Assembly (NCBI RefSeq): GCF_016907515.1
Contig: NZ_JAFBBY010000001.1
Span: forward strand, 5,022,001-5,086,000
Length of the DNA: 64,000 bases
Reading direction: 5' to 3'
Source of the DNA: Nocardioides nitrophenolicus
Lineage (GTDB): Bacteria; Actinomycetota; Actinomycetes; Propionibacteriales; Nocardioidaceae
Positions 8,621-19,800 of this stretch are shown here, in pieces (positions within the stretch are counted from its first letter, which is position 1; every line of letters starts with the position of its first letter). Made by a program: the position numbers and the translations under genes. The notes beneath the pieces are model-generated. The model was not told where the DNA came from. It ran no database searches and saw only the letters and a list, made by a program, of their open reading frames with translations.

Positions 8621-9622
8621 GTGCTGACGACCCTCACCAGCGTCTTCTGCCTGCTGGCGGTGGTGCGGGCGCTCGACGGCGTGCACTTCTTCGGGGCGGT
8701 GGCCGAGACCATCATCGCGCTGCTGCGCACCCGGCGCTCCCTGGTGCTGGGTCTGGTCGGCATCACCCTGGTCGCCTCGATGCTGATCACCAACGACATG
8801 GCGCTGCTGACGCTGCTGCCGTTGACCGTGGTGACGCTGCGGGCGACGGGCAACGACGACCTGCTGACCTTCGTCTTCGTGATGGAGACGGTCGCGGCCA
8901 ACCTCGGCGGTATGATCACGCCCTTCGGCAGCCCGCAGAACCTCTACCTCTACCAGTTCTACGGGCTCGGGCTGGGCGACTTCCTGCGGATCATGGTGCT
9001 GCCGTTCGCGGCGTCCGTGGTGCTGATCGTGCTCGCCTGCCTGCGGGTGGGCAGCACGCCGCACGAGCCCGTGGTGCTGCCGCACCGGGTGGTCGTCGGC
9101 CGGACCCTGCTCTACCTGGCGCTGTTCGCGCTGACGGTCGCGATCGTGGTCCGGGCGGTCCCGGCCTGGGCCGGGCTGGTCGTCGTACTGGTGCTGCTGG
9201 TGGCCGACCGCTCGGCGCTGCTGAAGGTCGACTGGCTGCTGCTGGTGGTGCTCGCCGTCTTCTTCGCGGTCGCCGAGGGCCTGTCCCGGGTGCCGAGCGT
9301 GGCGAGCGCGCTGGGAGACGTGCTCGCCTGGGACCCGCTGGTCGTGAGCGCCCTCGCCAGCCAGGTGCTGTCGAACGTGCCGACGGCGGTGCTCGCGGCG
9401 CCGTTCACCGGCGAGCACGCGCAGCTGCTCGTCGGGGTCAACATCGGCGGGGTCGGGACCGTCGTGGCGTCGCTGGCGAGCCTGATCACGCTGCGGCAGC
9501 ACGTGGCGGAGCGGCCGGGGGAGACCCGGCGCTTCCTGCGGGTCTTCACGGTGGTCAACGTCGGGTTCCTGGCGGTGCTGCTGGTCGTCACGCGAGGGGC
9601 GGTCGCGGCCGGCTGGCTGTGA
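8621..9622 (+). CDS. SLC13/citrate-transporter-like anion permease, N-terminally short
   Basis: A 333-residue, very hydrophobic protein with about eight to nine membrane helices. LITNDMALLTLLPLT and NLGGMITPFGSPQN are re-entrant-loop motifs of the SLC13/ion-transporter superfamily. Close families usually have another 40-50 residues (one or two helices) before the TSVFCLLAVV segment, so this protein looks short at the N-terminus. The frame upstream is closed by the stop of the hydrolase at 8606-8608, which leaves GTG 8621 as the only sensible start. Transported ion unknown. Confidence 0.7.
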   Translation: MLTTLTSVFCLLAVVRALDGVHFFGAVAETIIALLRTRRSLVLGLVGITLVASMLITNDMALLTLLPLTVVTLRATGNDDLLTFVFVMETVAANLGGMITPFGSPQNLYLYQFYGLGLGDFLRIMVLPFAASVVLIVLACLRVGSTPHEPVVLPHRVVVGRTLLYLALFALTVAIVVRAVPAWAGLVVVLVLLVADRSALLKVDWLLLVVLAVFFAVAEGLSRVPSVASALGDVLAWDPLVVSALASQVLSNVPTAVLAAPFTGEHAQLLVGVNIGGVGTVVASLASLITLRQHVAERPGETRRFLRVFTVVNVGFLAVLLVVTRGAVAAGWL

Positions 9623-9632
9623 CCGCCCCTCG
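9593..9632. terminator. Hairpin terminator between convergent permease gene and aceE
   Basis: A 12-bp perfect stem (9593-9604 with 9621-9632) with a 16-nt loop covers the end of the permease gene, including its stop, and lies before the aceE stop. It probably ends transcription from both sides. Confidence 0.7.
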
Positions 9633-9649
9633 GTGTGGTCGACCCGGGC

Positions 9650-12463
<2,814 letters not shown>

Positions 12464-12624
12464 CGTTGCACCTCACCCGAGGGCAGAAAATCTACCCGTC
12501 GGTCACCTGCCCGGGGACCTTCCGCGGACCGGAGGGTTGCGCCGCGGCCCCTGACTCCGCTGGACTACTCCCCAACCCGCACCTGCGGGATGTTCGTCGT
12601 ACCCGAACCACTGGAGGACTCACC

Positions 12625-13062
12625 GTGACTTCGACCGCCACCGGCGGCACCAGCTCATCCGGCCCGACCGGACCCGCAGAGAGGATGGGCCTCAAGCAGG
12701 GGATGGTGGTCCAGGAGCTCGGCTGGGACAACGACACCGACGACGAGCTGCGCGTCGCGATCGAGGACGCCATCGACGGCGACATGGTCGACGGCGACTA
12801 CGGCAACGTCGTCGACGCCGTCCTGCTGTGGTGGCGCAACGACGACGGCGACCTGGTCGACGGCCTGGTCGACGCCCTCACCGACCTGGTCGGCGGCGGC
12901 GTGATCTGGCTCCTGACGCCCAAGATCGGCCGCCCGGGCGCGGTCGACGCGGCCGACATCGCCGAGGCGGCCCCCATCGCCGGCCTCTCGCAGACCTCCG
13001 CGGCGGCCGTGAGCAAGGACTGGGCCGCGAGCCGACTGGTGGCGCCGAAGTCCGTCTCGTAG
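12625..13062 (+). CDS. DUF3052 family protein
   Basis: A 145-residue acidic protein of the actinobacterial DUF3052 family, with MGLKQGMVVQELGWDND near the start and a C-terminal KDWAASRLVAPK motif. Function unknown; no membrane helix. Start GTG 12625 is supported by GGAGGA at 12613-12618, six bases away. It is divergent from aceE, a pairing often kept in Actinobacteria. Confidence 0.85.
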   Translation: MTSTATGGTSSSGPTGPAERMGLKQGMVVQELGWDNDTDDELRVAIEDAIDGDMVDGDYGNVVDAVLLWWRNDDGDLVDGLVDALTDLVGGGVIWLLTPKIGRPGAVDAADIAEAAPIAGLSQTSAAAVSKDWAASRLVAPKSVS

Positions 13063-13084
13063 CCAGGTGGGCTTGAATAGGGGC

Positions 13085-14737
13085 ATGGGGAAGCTCGCGC
13101 ACCTGGTCACCGGCCGGGTCAAGGACACCGGAACCAGCCTCAAGATCCTCACCGAGTCGGGGATCGTGCGCCCCTACTCCCCGCGGGTGCTGGCCGGGAT
13201 GGCCAACGCCCTGCGCCAGTGGAGCACCACGCCCGCGGGCGGGTTCAAGACCATCGCGCTGCGGATGCCGGAGCAGGTCGCGATCATCGACGAGCGCGGC
13301 TCGCTCACCTTCGGCGAGCTGCAGGCGCGCACCAACGCGCTGGCCCACGGGCTGCGCGCCCGAGGCGTGCGGTCCGGCGACGGAGTGGCCGTCATGTGCC
13401 GCAACCACCGCGGCTTCATCGAGGCCTCGATCGCGATCAGCAAGCTCGGTGCCGACGTCCTCTACCTCAACACCGCCTTCGCCGGCCCGCAGCTGGCCGA
13501 CGTGATCGCGCGGGAGAAGCCGCGCGTCGTCGTCCACGACGAGGAGTTCACCGGCCTGCTGTCCGAGGCCGACATCGCCGACCGGGTGCTCGGCTGGACC
13601 GACGGCGAGCCCGGGCCGGACTCGCTCGAGGGGATCATCTCCGCGGGCCTCGCCGCCCGGCGTACCGACGACCTGGCCCCGCCCGCGAGCAAGGGCCGCA
13701 CCATCATCCTGACCTCCGGCACGACGGGTACGCCGAAGGGCGCGCCCCGGCCCCAGGGTGGGCTGCCGGCGGCGATCTCGCTGCTGTCGCGGATGCCGCT
13801 CAAGAGCGGCTGGAAGTGCCATGTCGCCGCGCCGCTGTTCCACACCTGGGGCTTCGCGCACTACCAGCTCGCGATGATGCTCGGCACCACGCTCGTGCTC
13901 ACCCGCAGGTTCGACCCCGAGGACGCGCTGCGCCTGCTGCGCGACGAGCGGTGCGACTCCTTCGCGGTGATCCCGGTGATGCTGCAGCGGATCCTCGCCC
14001 TGCCCGACGAGACGCTGGACCGCTACCCGCTGCCGAACCTGAAGGCGGTCGCGTCCTCCGGCTCCGCCCTGCCCGGTGACCTGCCGACGCAGTGGATGGA
14101 CCGCTTCGGCGACAACCTGTACTCCATCTACGGCTCCACCGAGGTCGCCTGGGCCTCGATCGCCTCCCCCCAGGACCTGCGCGAGGCGCCGGGCTGCGCC
14201 GGCCGGCTGCCCCACCAGACCGTCGTCCGGATCCTCGACGCCGACGGCCGCGAGGTGCCGGTCGGGGAGTCGGGCCGGATCTTCGTCGGCAACAGCCTCC
14301 AGATCGAGGGCTACACCGGTGGCGGCGGCAAGGAGATGGTCGACGGGCTGATGTCGTCCGGCGACGTCGGGCGCTTCGACGCCGAGGGCCGGCTCTACGT
14401 CGAGGGCCGCGACGACGAGATGATCGTCTCCGGCGGCGAGAACGTCTTCCCCAAGGAGGTCGAGGACTGCCTGGCGACCCACGAACGGGTGGCCGAGGTC
14501 GCCGCGATCGGCGTCGAGGACCCCGACTTCGGCAAGCGGCTGCGCGCCTTCGTGGTGCGCGTCCCCGACACCGAGCCGGTCTCCGCCGACGAGCTCAAGG
14601 ACCTGGTCAAGCAGAACCTGGCCCGGTTCAAGGTGCCGCGCGAGATCGTCTTCCTCGACGAGCTGCCGCGCAATGCGACCGGCAAGGTGCTCAAGCGCGA
14701 GCTTGCCGCCCTGGACCCGTCCGAGTCGTCCGAGTGA
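13085..14737 (+). CDS. Acyl-CoA synthetase (AMP-binding, FadD-like)
   Basis: A 550-residue adenylate-forming enzyme that probably activates fatty acids to acyl-CoA in two steps. The P-loop-like TSGTTGTPKGAP lies near residues 210-221, YGSTEVAW follows, the hinge GRDDEMIVSGGENVFP comes later, and the C-terminal NATGKVLKREL carries the catalytic lysine. ATG 13085, after AGGGG, is preferred over GTG 13067. Chain-length preference cannot be judged. Its stop overlaps the GTG of the peroxiredoxin gene, implying coupled translation. Confidence 0.9.
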   Translation: MGKLAHLVTGRVKDTGTSLKILTESGIVRPYSPRVLAGMANALRQWSTTPAGGFKTIALRMPEQVAIIDERGSLTFGELQARTNALAHGLRARGVRSGDGVAVMCRNHRGFIEASIAISKLGADVLYLNTAFAGPQLADVIAREKPRVVVHDEEFTGLLSEADIADRVLGWTDGEPGPDSLEGIISAGLAARRTDDLAPPASKGRTIILTSGTTGTPKGAPRPQGGLPAAISLLSRMPLKSGWKCHVAAPLFHTWGFAHYQLAMMLGTTLVLTRRFDPEDALRLLRDERCDSFAVIPVMLQRILALPDETLDRYPLPNLKAVASSGSALPGDLPTQWMDRFGDNLYSIYGSTEVAWASIASPQDLREAPGCAGRLPHQTVVRILDADGREVPVGESGRIFVGNSLQIEGYTGGGGKEMVDGLMSSGDVGRFDAEGRLYVEGRDDEMIVSGGENVFPKEVEDCLATHERVAEVAAIGVEDPDFGKRLRAFVVRVPDTEPVSADELKDLVKQNLARFKVPREIVFLDELPRNATGKVLKRELAALDPSESSE

Positions 14738-15234
14738 GGCCCGACGTGGCCGGACCGCCCAGCGCCGCGACCGGCATCGAGGTCGGCGGGCTCGCCCCCG
14801 ACTTCACGCTGCGCGACCAGTTCGGCCAGGACATCACCCTGTCGTCGTACCGCGGCGTGAAGGCGGTCGCGCTGGTCTTCTACCCGTTCGCGTTCAGCGG
14901 CGTGTGCAGCGGCGAGATGCACGGCATCCGCACCCGGCTCGACGAGTTCCTCACCTTCGACACCGAGGTGCTCGCGATCTCCTGCGACCCGGTCTACGCG
15001 CTGCGCGCGTTCAGCGACGCCGACGGGCTCAACTTCGGGCTGCTCAGCGACTTCTGGCCGCACGGCGAGGTGGCGCGGGCCTACGGCGTGTTCGACGAGC
15101 GTGGGGGGAGCGCCGAGCGGTCGTCGTACGTCATCGACCGGACCGGCCGCCTCACCTGGGCGGTGCACAACCCCAAGCCCGCCGCCCGGAGCGCCGATGA
15201 CCTGTTGGAAGCACTCCGCGCGGCCGCGGAGTAG
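14734..15234 (+). CDS. ahpE: AhpE-type one-cysteine peroxiredoxin
   Basis: A 166-residue thioredoxin-fold peroxidase that reduces hydrogen peroxide, organic peroxides or peroxynitrite. The peroxidatic cysteine is in FSGVCSGEM, and the LLSDFWPHGEVARAYGVF stretch closely matches mycobacterial AhpE. Another cysteine in AISCDP might act in resolution. GTG 14734 overlaps the preceding stop in a GTGA arrangement; GTG 14746 is an alternative start. Confidence 0.88.
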   Translation: MRPDVAGPPSAATGIEVGGLAPDFTLRDQFGQDITLSSYRGVKAVALVFYPFAFSGVCSGEMHGIRTRLDEFLTFDTEVLAISCDPVYALRAFSDADGLNFGLLSDFWPHGEVARAYGVFDERGGSAERSSYVIDRTGRLTWAVHNPKPAARSADDLLEALRAAAE

Positions 15235-15295
15235 CCAGTTCGGGCCGTGGTTGTAGTCACTTCGGGTCATTTTTCAACCAATTCGCCGCGATCCG

Positions 15296-15324
15296 TTGGC
15301 CAGACCGGAATGGCCCGCTACTGT
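15296..15324 (+). promoter_or_regulatory. Candidate sigma70-type promoter
   Basis: TTGGCC at 15296-15301 and TACTGT at 15319-15324 are separated by 17 bp, a good match to the housekeeping promoter layout. A start near 15331 would fall right at a strong hairpin with T-tract, so the product might be a short RNA. Confidence 0.45.
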
Positions 15325-15333
15325 TCTACTCGT

Positions 15334-15377
15334 TGAACCGCTGGTGACCCGAGACGCCAGCGGTTCAGCTCATTTTT
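15334..15377 (+). terminator. Rho-independent terminator with T-tract
   Basis: The stem 15334-15344 pairs perfectly with 15357-15367, the loop is 12 nt, and a run of five T follows at 15373-15377 after a 5-nt gap. It is unusual in this GC-rich window. It lies too far downstream of ahpE to need one, and upstream of tRNA-Val. Confidence 0.6.
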
Positions 15378-15456
15378 GCCCCGGCGTCCCGCGCGCGACG
15401 CTCGGGCTGTCGTTTCGGTCCTGAAGGCCTGCTTCGGTACGCTGGCCCGGCTTCCG

Positions 15457-15528
15457 GGGCGTATAGCTCAGCGGTAGAGCCCCTCGCTTACAACGAGGTG
15501 GTCGGGGGTTCGATCCCCTCTGCGCCCA
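15457..15528 (+). tRNA. tRNA-Val (anticodon UAC)
   Basis: A 72-nt cloverleaf. The acceptor arms are GGGCGTA and TGCGCCC, the D-arm GCTC...GAGC, the anticodon stem CCTCG/CGAGG with loop CTTACAA (anticodon TAC), and the T-arm GGGGG TTCGATC CCCTC. The 3' CCA is not fully encoded. A TACGCT -10-like hexamer at 15438-15443 lies upstream. Confidence 0.95.
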
Positions 15529-15581
15529 CCGGCTCCCAAATTCTGGTGACCTGTCGTCGACAGCTGTGCCAGGGTGGCGCC

Positions 15582-16208
15582 ATGTCGTCGCGGATGTCGC
15601 GGGCCGTGCCCGCCCTGTTGCTGTCGCTCCTCCTCCCTGCGGCCACGGTCGCGCTGGCGGCGCCGGCGCACGCCGACCGGTGGACCTACGACGACGCGGC
15701 GGGCGACGTGACGCACATGGCCGTGACCGAGACCTCGCTGTCGGTGGAGACCGCGCCGGAGCAGGCGAACGGCGACATCACCCAGGTGGTGGTCGACCAC
15801 GGCCGCAAGCGGGTGACCATCCTGGTACGCACGCGGACCGCGATCACCGGTGCGTTCGGCGCGTCCGTCGACCTGCGGACCCGAGGGCACTACTTCGTGC
15901 TCACCTGGATGCGGGCGCCCGGCGTGGGCGGCGTGGAGCTGATGGACTTCAAGGCCAAGAAGGAGAAGGACATGGTCGTCAAGTGCCCCGGCCTCAAGCG
16001 CAAGCTGGTCGCCGAGCGCACCACCCTCCGGCTCTCGGTCCCGCGCTCCTGCCTCGACGACCCACGTTGGGTCCGCGTGGGGGTGTCGCTGTCGACCTTC
16101 GGCATGTTCACCGGCCAGTCGTACGACGACGACGGGCTGCGCACCGGCATGACCCTCGCCGGGACGGTCGGGGTCGAGACCGGCAGGTCGCCGAAGATCA
16201 GGCGCTGA
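15582..16208 (+). CDS. Secreted protein of unknown function
   Basis: A 208-residue protein with a clear Sec signal peptide: a basic start, a hydrophobic LLLSLLLPAATVALA core and an AHA-type cleavage site near residue 31. The mature part begins DRWTYDDAAGDV, is beta-rich and holds two cysteines (VKCPG and RSCLDD). A leading DxxxDV segment is common in actinobacterial secreted proteins of unknown role. Start ATG 15582 places the signal peptide at the N-terminus. It stands just after tRNA-Val. Confidence 0.75.
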   Translation: MSSRMSRAVPALLLSLLLPAATVALAAPAHADRWTYDDAAGDVTHMAVTETSLSVETAPEQANGDITQVVVDHGRKRVTILVRTRTAITGAFGASVDLRTRGHYFVLTWMRAPGVGGVELMDFKAKKEKDMVVKCPGLKRKLVAERTTLRLSVPRSCLDDPRWVRVGVSLSTFGMFTGQSYDDDGLRTGMTLAGTVGVETGRSPKIRR

Positions 16209-16265
16209 CCGCTCGACCCGCCCGCGTCGAACTCGAGGGTCGAGCTCGAGGGCGCGCGCCTTCAT

Positions 16266-16291
16266 GAGAACCCTCTCACCGGCGGCTCATG
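16266..16291. promoter_or_regulatory. Candidate response-regulator site upstream of the 16363 operon
   Basis: TGAGA (16266-16270) faces TCTCA (16274-16278), and TCTCAC at 16274-16279 is followed 11 bp later by GCTCAT (16285-16290). The same TGAGAG/CTCTCA half-site with 11-bp spacing is found at 20219-20249. OmpR-family regulators bind tandem half-sites at about this period. Assignment to the response regulator at 17672 is inference. Confidence 0.45.
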
Positions 16292-16362
16292 CCTGCCTCA
16301 CTCCCGCTCGGGAGAGTGCTGACGTCGGCGAGGACGTCGACGCCACCGAGCGAGGAGGAACC

Positions 16363-16779
16363 ATGAAGAAGCCCCTGATGGTCGCGGTCAGCACCCTGGC
16401 CGGCGTGACGGCGGTCGGCGTGGCCGCCGGCGTGCTGGCCTGGCCGGCGCAGGCGAGCGACGGCGGCGGCCAGCTGGCGTTCAAGCGCGAGCAGGACACC
16501 GCCGACGTCGTCCTGGTCACCGAGGACGACGACTCCGACGGCGACGACCTGCGGGCCCGGGCCGGGGACGACGACACCCGCGCCGGCACCCACACCCGGA
16601 CCCGGACCGGAGCGGGCGACGACCGGACCCGCACCCGGACCGGGGCGCGCAGCGGACGCGACCACAGCCGGACCGGCCGGGCGGTGCGGGACTGGACCAA
16701 CGACGGTCCGGGCCCGAAGGTGCGGGACTGGACCAGCAACCACACCAACGACAACACCCGGCACAACACCCGCGGCTGA
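16363..16779 (+). CDS. Membrane-anchored low-complexity Asp/Arg/Thr-rich protein
   Basis: A 138-residue protein. Residues 1-31 form a basic start and hydrophobic segment (signal peptide or anchor). The rest is low complexity: an acidic EDDDSDGDD stretch, then TRTRTG repeats and a duplicated VRDWT unit encoded by a repeated 16-bp tract (around 16684 and 16721). AGGAGGAA at 16353-16360 is a strong ribosome site for ATG 16363. It is followed two bases after its stop by the kinase. Function unknown; a charged extracytoplasmic sensor or cell-wall-interacting peptide is possible. Confidence 0.7.
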   Translation: MKKPLMVAVSTLAGVTAVGVAAGVLAWPAQASDGGGQLAFKREQDTADVVLVTEDDDSDGDDLRARAGDDDTRAGTHTRTRTGAGDDRTRTRTGARSGRDHSRTGRAVRDWTNDGPGPKVRDWTSNHTNDNTRHNTRG

Positions 16780-16781
16780 CC

Positions 16782-17660
16782 ATGAGCACCCCGCTGTCGT
16801 CCTGGGACTTCGCCGAGGGGGACGCGATCACCCCCGAGCTGACCGCGCTGCGGCCGCTCGGGGGTGGCTCGGCGTACCAGGCATATCTGGCCTTCGACGA
16901 GATCACCTACGGCCCGGTCGTGGTCAAGGTGGTGCGTCCCGCGGAGGTCGACGACGAGCACACCCGTGCCGGGCTGGTGCGCGAGGCGACCGCGCTCGAC
17001 GTCGCGCACCACCCGGTGACCGTCCGCGGCCTGCGGTACGACGCCGACGGGCCCCGGCCCCATCTCGTGCTCGAGCACGTGGAGGGGCCCAGCCTGGCCC
17101 GGCTGATCCGGCGGTACCGGCGGCTCGCGCCACAGCAGTACCTGCCGCTCGCGGTCGACCTCGCGTCCGCGCTGCACTTCTTCCGGCACGCCGACGTGTG
17201 CCACCTCGACCTCAAGCCCAGCAACGTGATCATGGGCTCGCCGGCGCGGCTGATCGACTTCTCGGTGGCCCGGCAGGCGGCCCACGCCGCCGAGATCACC
17301 GGGCACGTCGGCACCGACGCCTACCTGGCGCCGGAGCAGGCGGCGCCCGGTGGCGCGTACGGCGTGCCCGGGTACGCGAGCGACCTCTGGGGACTGGGGA
17401 CGACCCTGTTCCACGCGATCGCGGGCCGCCGGCCGTTCCGCGACGGCGATCCCGACGCCGCCGAGCCCGCCGACCGGTTCCCGCAGCTGCTCGACGCGCC
17501 GGCGGAGCTCCCGGACGACGTACCGCCGAGCGTGGCGAAGCTCGTGCATGCGCTGCTGGAGCCCGACCCGGCGGACCGGCCGCTGCCCCGCGAGGTCGCC
17601 GACGCGCTGGAGCCGGAGCTGGCCGCGCTGCCCGCGCCCCGGCTGCACTGGAAGGGCTGA
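16782..17660 (+). CDS. Serine/threonine protein kinase, soluble, DFS variant
   Basis: A 292-residue Hanks-type kinase domain with no membrane helix or PASTA repeats. Visible features are the glycine loop LGGGSAYQAY (26-35), Lys49 in VVVKVV, the catalytic loop HLDLKPSN (Asp143, Lys145) and an APE-like motif in YLAPEQ. The metal-binding DFG is DFS (159-161), and HRD reads HLD, so catalysis may be altered but the key Lys/Asp residues remain. It is in an operon with the low-complexity protein before it and converges on a two-component system. Confidence 0.85.
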   Translation: MSTPLSSWDFAEGDAITPELTALRPLGGGSAYQAYLAFDEITYGPVVVKVVRPAEVDDEHTRAGLVREATALDVAHHPVTVRGLRYDADGPRPHLVLEHVEGPSLARLIRRYRRLAPQQYLPLAVDLASALHFFRHADVCHLDLKPSNVIMGSPARLIDFSVARQAAHAAEITGHVGTDAYLAPEQAAPGGAYGVPGYASDLWGLGTTLFHAIAGRRPFRDGDPDAAEPADRFPQLLDAPAELPDDVPPSVAKLVHALLEPDPADRPLPREVADALEPELAALPAPRLHWKG

Positions 17661-17676
17661 GCGGACCTCGCTCAGC
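17656..17676. terminator. Compact hairpin spanning two convergent stop codons
   Basis: An 8-bp perfect stem (17656-17663 with 17669-17676) and 5-nt loop span the end of the kinase gene and the end of the response-regulator gene. It probably serves both strands. Confidence 0.55.
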
Positions 17677-18346
17677 GCTCGAGCCGGTAGCCCATGCCGC
17701 GGACGGTGGTGATGGCGGCGGCGCCGAGCTTGCGGCGCAGGTAGCCCACGTAGACGTCGACCACGTTGGACCCGGGGTCGAAGTCGAGTCCCCAGACGTG
17801 GTCGAGGAGCTGCTCGCGGGAGAGCACCTGACCCGCGTGGCGCAGGAAGATCTCGGCGAGGGCGAACTCGCGGGCCGACAGCTCGACCTCGCGGCCCGAC
17901 ACGGTGGCGCGGCGGGTGCGCAGGTCGAGCACGATGCCGGCGGCGCTCAGGGCGTCGGGCCCGCCGTCACCGGACGGCGCGGCGCCGGCCTGTCGCAGCC
18001 GCAGGCGGACCCGGGCGTTGAGCTCGGCGAATCGGAACGGCTTGGCCATGTAGTCGTCCGCGCCGCCGTCGAGCGCGCTCACCGTGTCGGTGACCGAGTC
18101 TCGGGCGGTGAGCACGATGACCGGGACCCGCGAGCCCTGGGAGCGCAGCTGGTCGAGCAGCTCGAAGCCGTCGAGGCCGGGCAGCCCGATGTCGAGGACG
18201 ACGAGGTCCACGTCACCGGCCAGGGCGTGGTCGAGACCGGCGTGGCCATCGGCTGCGACGGTGGTGCGGTGGCCCTCGGCGCGCAGGCCCTTGGCGACGA
18301 AGGAGGCGATCCGCTCCTCGTCCTCGACGATCAGGATGTGGGCCAC
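17672..18346 (-). CDS. OmpR-family response regulator
   Basis: A 224-residue regulator. The receiver domain has the acidic pocket at IVEDEE, the phospho-acceptor Asp52 in LVVLDIGLPG, a Thr in LTARDS and Lys in AKPF. A winged-helix DNA-binding domain follows, ending RRKLGAAAITTVRGMGYRLER. It overlaps the sensor kinase gene by 16 bases and is last in a three-gene operon. Its likely targets are the repeated TGAGAG half-sites upstream of both neighbouring operons. Confidence 0.93.
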   Translation of the reverse strand: MAHILIVEDEERIASFVAKGLRAEGHRTTVAADGHAGLDHALAGDVDLVVLDIGLPGLDGFELLDQLRSQGSRVPVIVLTARDSVTDTVSALDGGADDYMAKPFRFAELNARVRLRLRQAGAAPSGDGGPDALSAAGIVLDLRTRRATVSGREVELSAREFALAEIFLRHAGQVLSREQLLDHVWGLDFDPGSNVVDVYVGYLRRKLGAAAITTVRGMGYRLER

Positions 18347-19800
18347 GTCAGCACCTGGGTCCGCTCGGCGTCGGGACTCACCGGGCCGCGGGGAACCGGC
18401 AGCACCGCGGGGAGGTCGATCACGAACCGGGCGCCGGGACCGGTGCCCGACCGGTCGACGTACGCCGTGCCGCCGTGGGCCTGGGCGATCGCACTCACGA
18501 TGGACAGGCCGAGGCCGAAGCCCTCGTCGCCCTCGGGGACGGCGGCGCGGCCGAAGCGGCCGAAGATCCGGTCCTCGTCGCCGGGCGCGACGCCTGCTCC
18601 GTCGTCGTGCACCCAGCAGCGCAGGGTCGGGCCGACCAGCGCCGCGCCGATCGCGATCCGGCCGCCGGGAGCGGTGTGCTTGACGGCGTTGTCGGCGAGG
18701 GCGAGCAGCGCCTGGGTGATGCGTTGGCCGTCGAGGACCAGCTCGGCCGGCAGCTCGGGGGATGCCTCCAGCCGCCAGCGCCGCTCGCCGAGCGCGCTGG
18801 CCTTGGTGAGCACCGTCGCGAGCAGCGCGGCCGGGTCGGTGGCGCCCGGAGCGAGGAAGTCGGGCCGGTCGCTCTTGGCGAGCACGATCAGGTCGCCGAC
18901 CAGTCGCGACATCCGGTCGACCTCGTCGAGGAGCAGGGCCCGGGTCTCGGCGACCTCCTGCGGGTTGGCGGGGTCGAGCAGCTCGAGATGCCCGCGCAGC
19001 ACGGTGAGCGGCGTGCGCAGCTCGTGGCCGGCGTCGTCGAGGAACTGCCGCTGTCCGGCGAAGGCGTCCTCGAGCCGGTCCAGCATCCCGTTGACGGTGC
19101 GGGTGAGCGCGGTGATGTCGTCGTTGCCGCGCTCGGGCAGCCGGCGGGACAGGTCGGTCGCGGTGATCGTGTCGGCGGTGAGGTGCAGCGTGCGGAGCGG
19201 GCGGAGCAGGCGGCCCGACACCCAGGCCGCGGCGGCGGTGACCAGGGCGGCGGACAGCAGCGCGACCAGGGTGTAGGTGCGCATCGTCTGGCCGAGCTCG
19301 GCGCGGTCCTCGGCGAGATAGGTGACCACGAGCAGCGCCCCGCGCTGGCTGCCCTGGGAGACGGGCTGCGCGGTGATCCGCACCTCGCCGCGGTCGGTGT
19401 CGAGATAGGTCGTGCCGCCGTCGGCGACCAGCGGCGCGACCGCCTCCTGGAAGGCCGGCTCGTCGACCAGCGGGTCCTCGGGGAACTGCACCAGACGGCC
19501 GTCGCCGACCCAGCCGACCAGCAGCTCGTCGTCGTCGGGGACGTTGCGGCGCAGGAATCCCTCGAGCAGGTCGCGGATGGTGGCGAAGTCGCCGGTGCGC
19601 TGCAGCGCCACGAACTCGTCGAGCTCCTGCTCGACCTCGCTCTGCAGGGTCTCGGTCAAGGCCCGGCTCTCGACCCAGTAGACGATCAGGCCCGCGCCGG
19701 CGAGGGCGACGGTGACCAGCAGCGCGACCGTCGCCGTGATCCGGGTCCGGACGGACAGCCCGGACCGTGCGGGGCCGGTGCGTGGCTCAGTCGTCGTCAT
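18331..19800 (-). CDS. Sensor histidine kinase
   Basis: A 489-residue membrane kinase. It has an N-terminal membrane helix (about 21-42), an extracytoplasmic sensor region of about 120 residues, a second helix, a HAMP segment, a HisKA domain with phospho-accepting His near residue 259 in DDAGHELRTPL, and an ATPase domain with ALADNAVKHT and GFGLGLSIV. ATG 19800 is chosen because the open frame upstream codes only Thr/Ala low-complexity sequence that is the shadow of the preceding gene. Partner of the regulator at 17672. Confidence 0.92.
   Translation of the reverse strand: MTTTEPRTGPARSGLSVRTRITATVALLVTVALAGAGLIVYWVESRALTETLQSEVEQELDEFVALQRTGDFATIRDLLEGFLRRNVPDDDELLVGWVGDGRLVQFPEDPLVDEPAFQEAVAPLVADGGTTYLDTDRGEVRITAQPVSQGSQRGALLVVTYLAEDRAELGQTMRTYTLVALLSAALVTAAAAWVSGRLLRPLRTLHLTADTITATDLSRRLPERGNDDITALTRTVNGMLDRLEDAFAGQRQFLDDAGHELRTPLTVLRGHLELLDPANPQEVAETRALLLDEVDRMSRLVGDLIVLAKSDRPDFLAPGATDPAALLATVLTKASALGERRWRLEASPELPAELVLDGQRITQALLALADNAVKHTAPGGRIAIGAALVGPTLRCWVHDDGAGVAPGDEDRIFGRFGRAAVPEGDEGFGLGLSIVSAIAQAHGGTAYVDRSGTGPGARFVIDLPAVLPVPRGPVSPDAERTQVLTWPTS

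Noticed and set aside
12481..12497. Inverted repeat before aceE as a proven operator
   Set aside because: One mismatch in 7-bp arms and no known regulator; mentioned only as a possible site.
15528..15530. Extending tRNA-Val by an encoded CCA
   Set aside because: The sequence after the acceptor stem is ACC then G, so the full CCA is not encoded.
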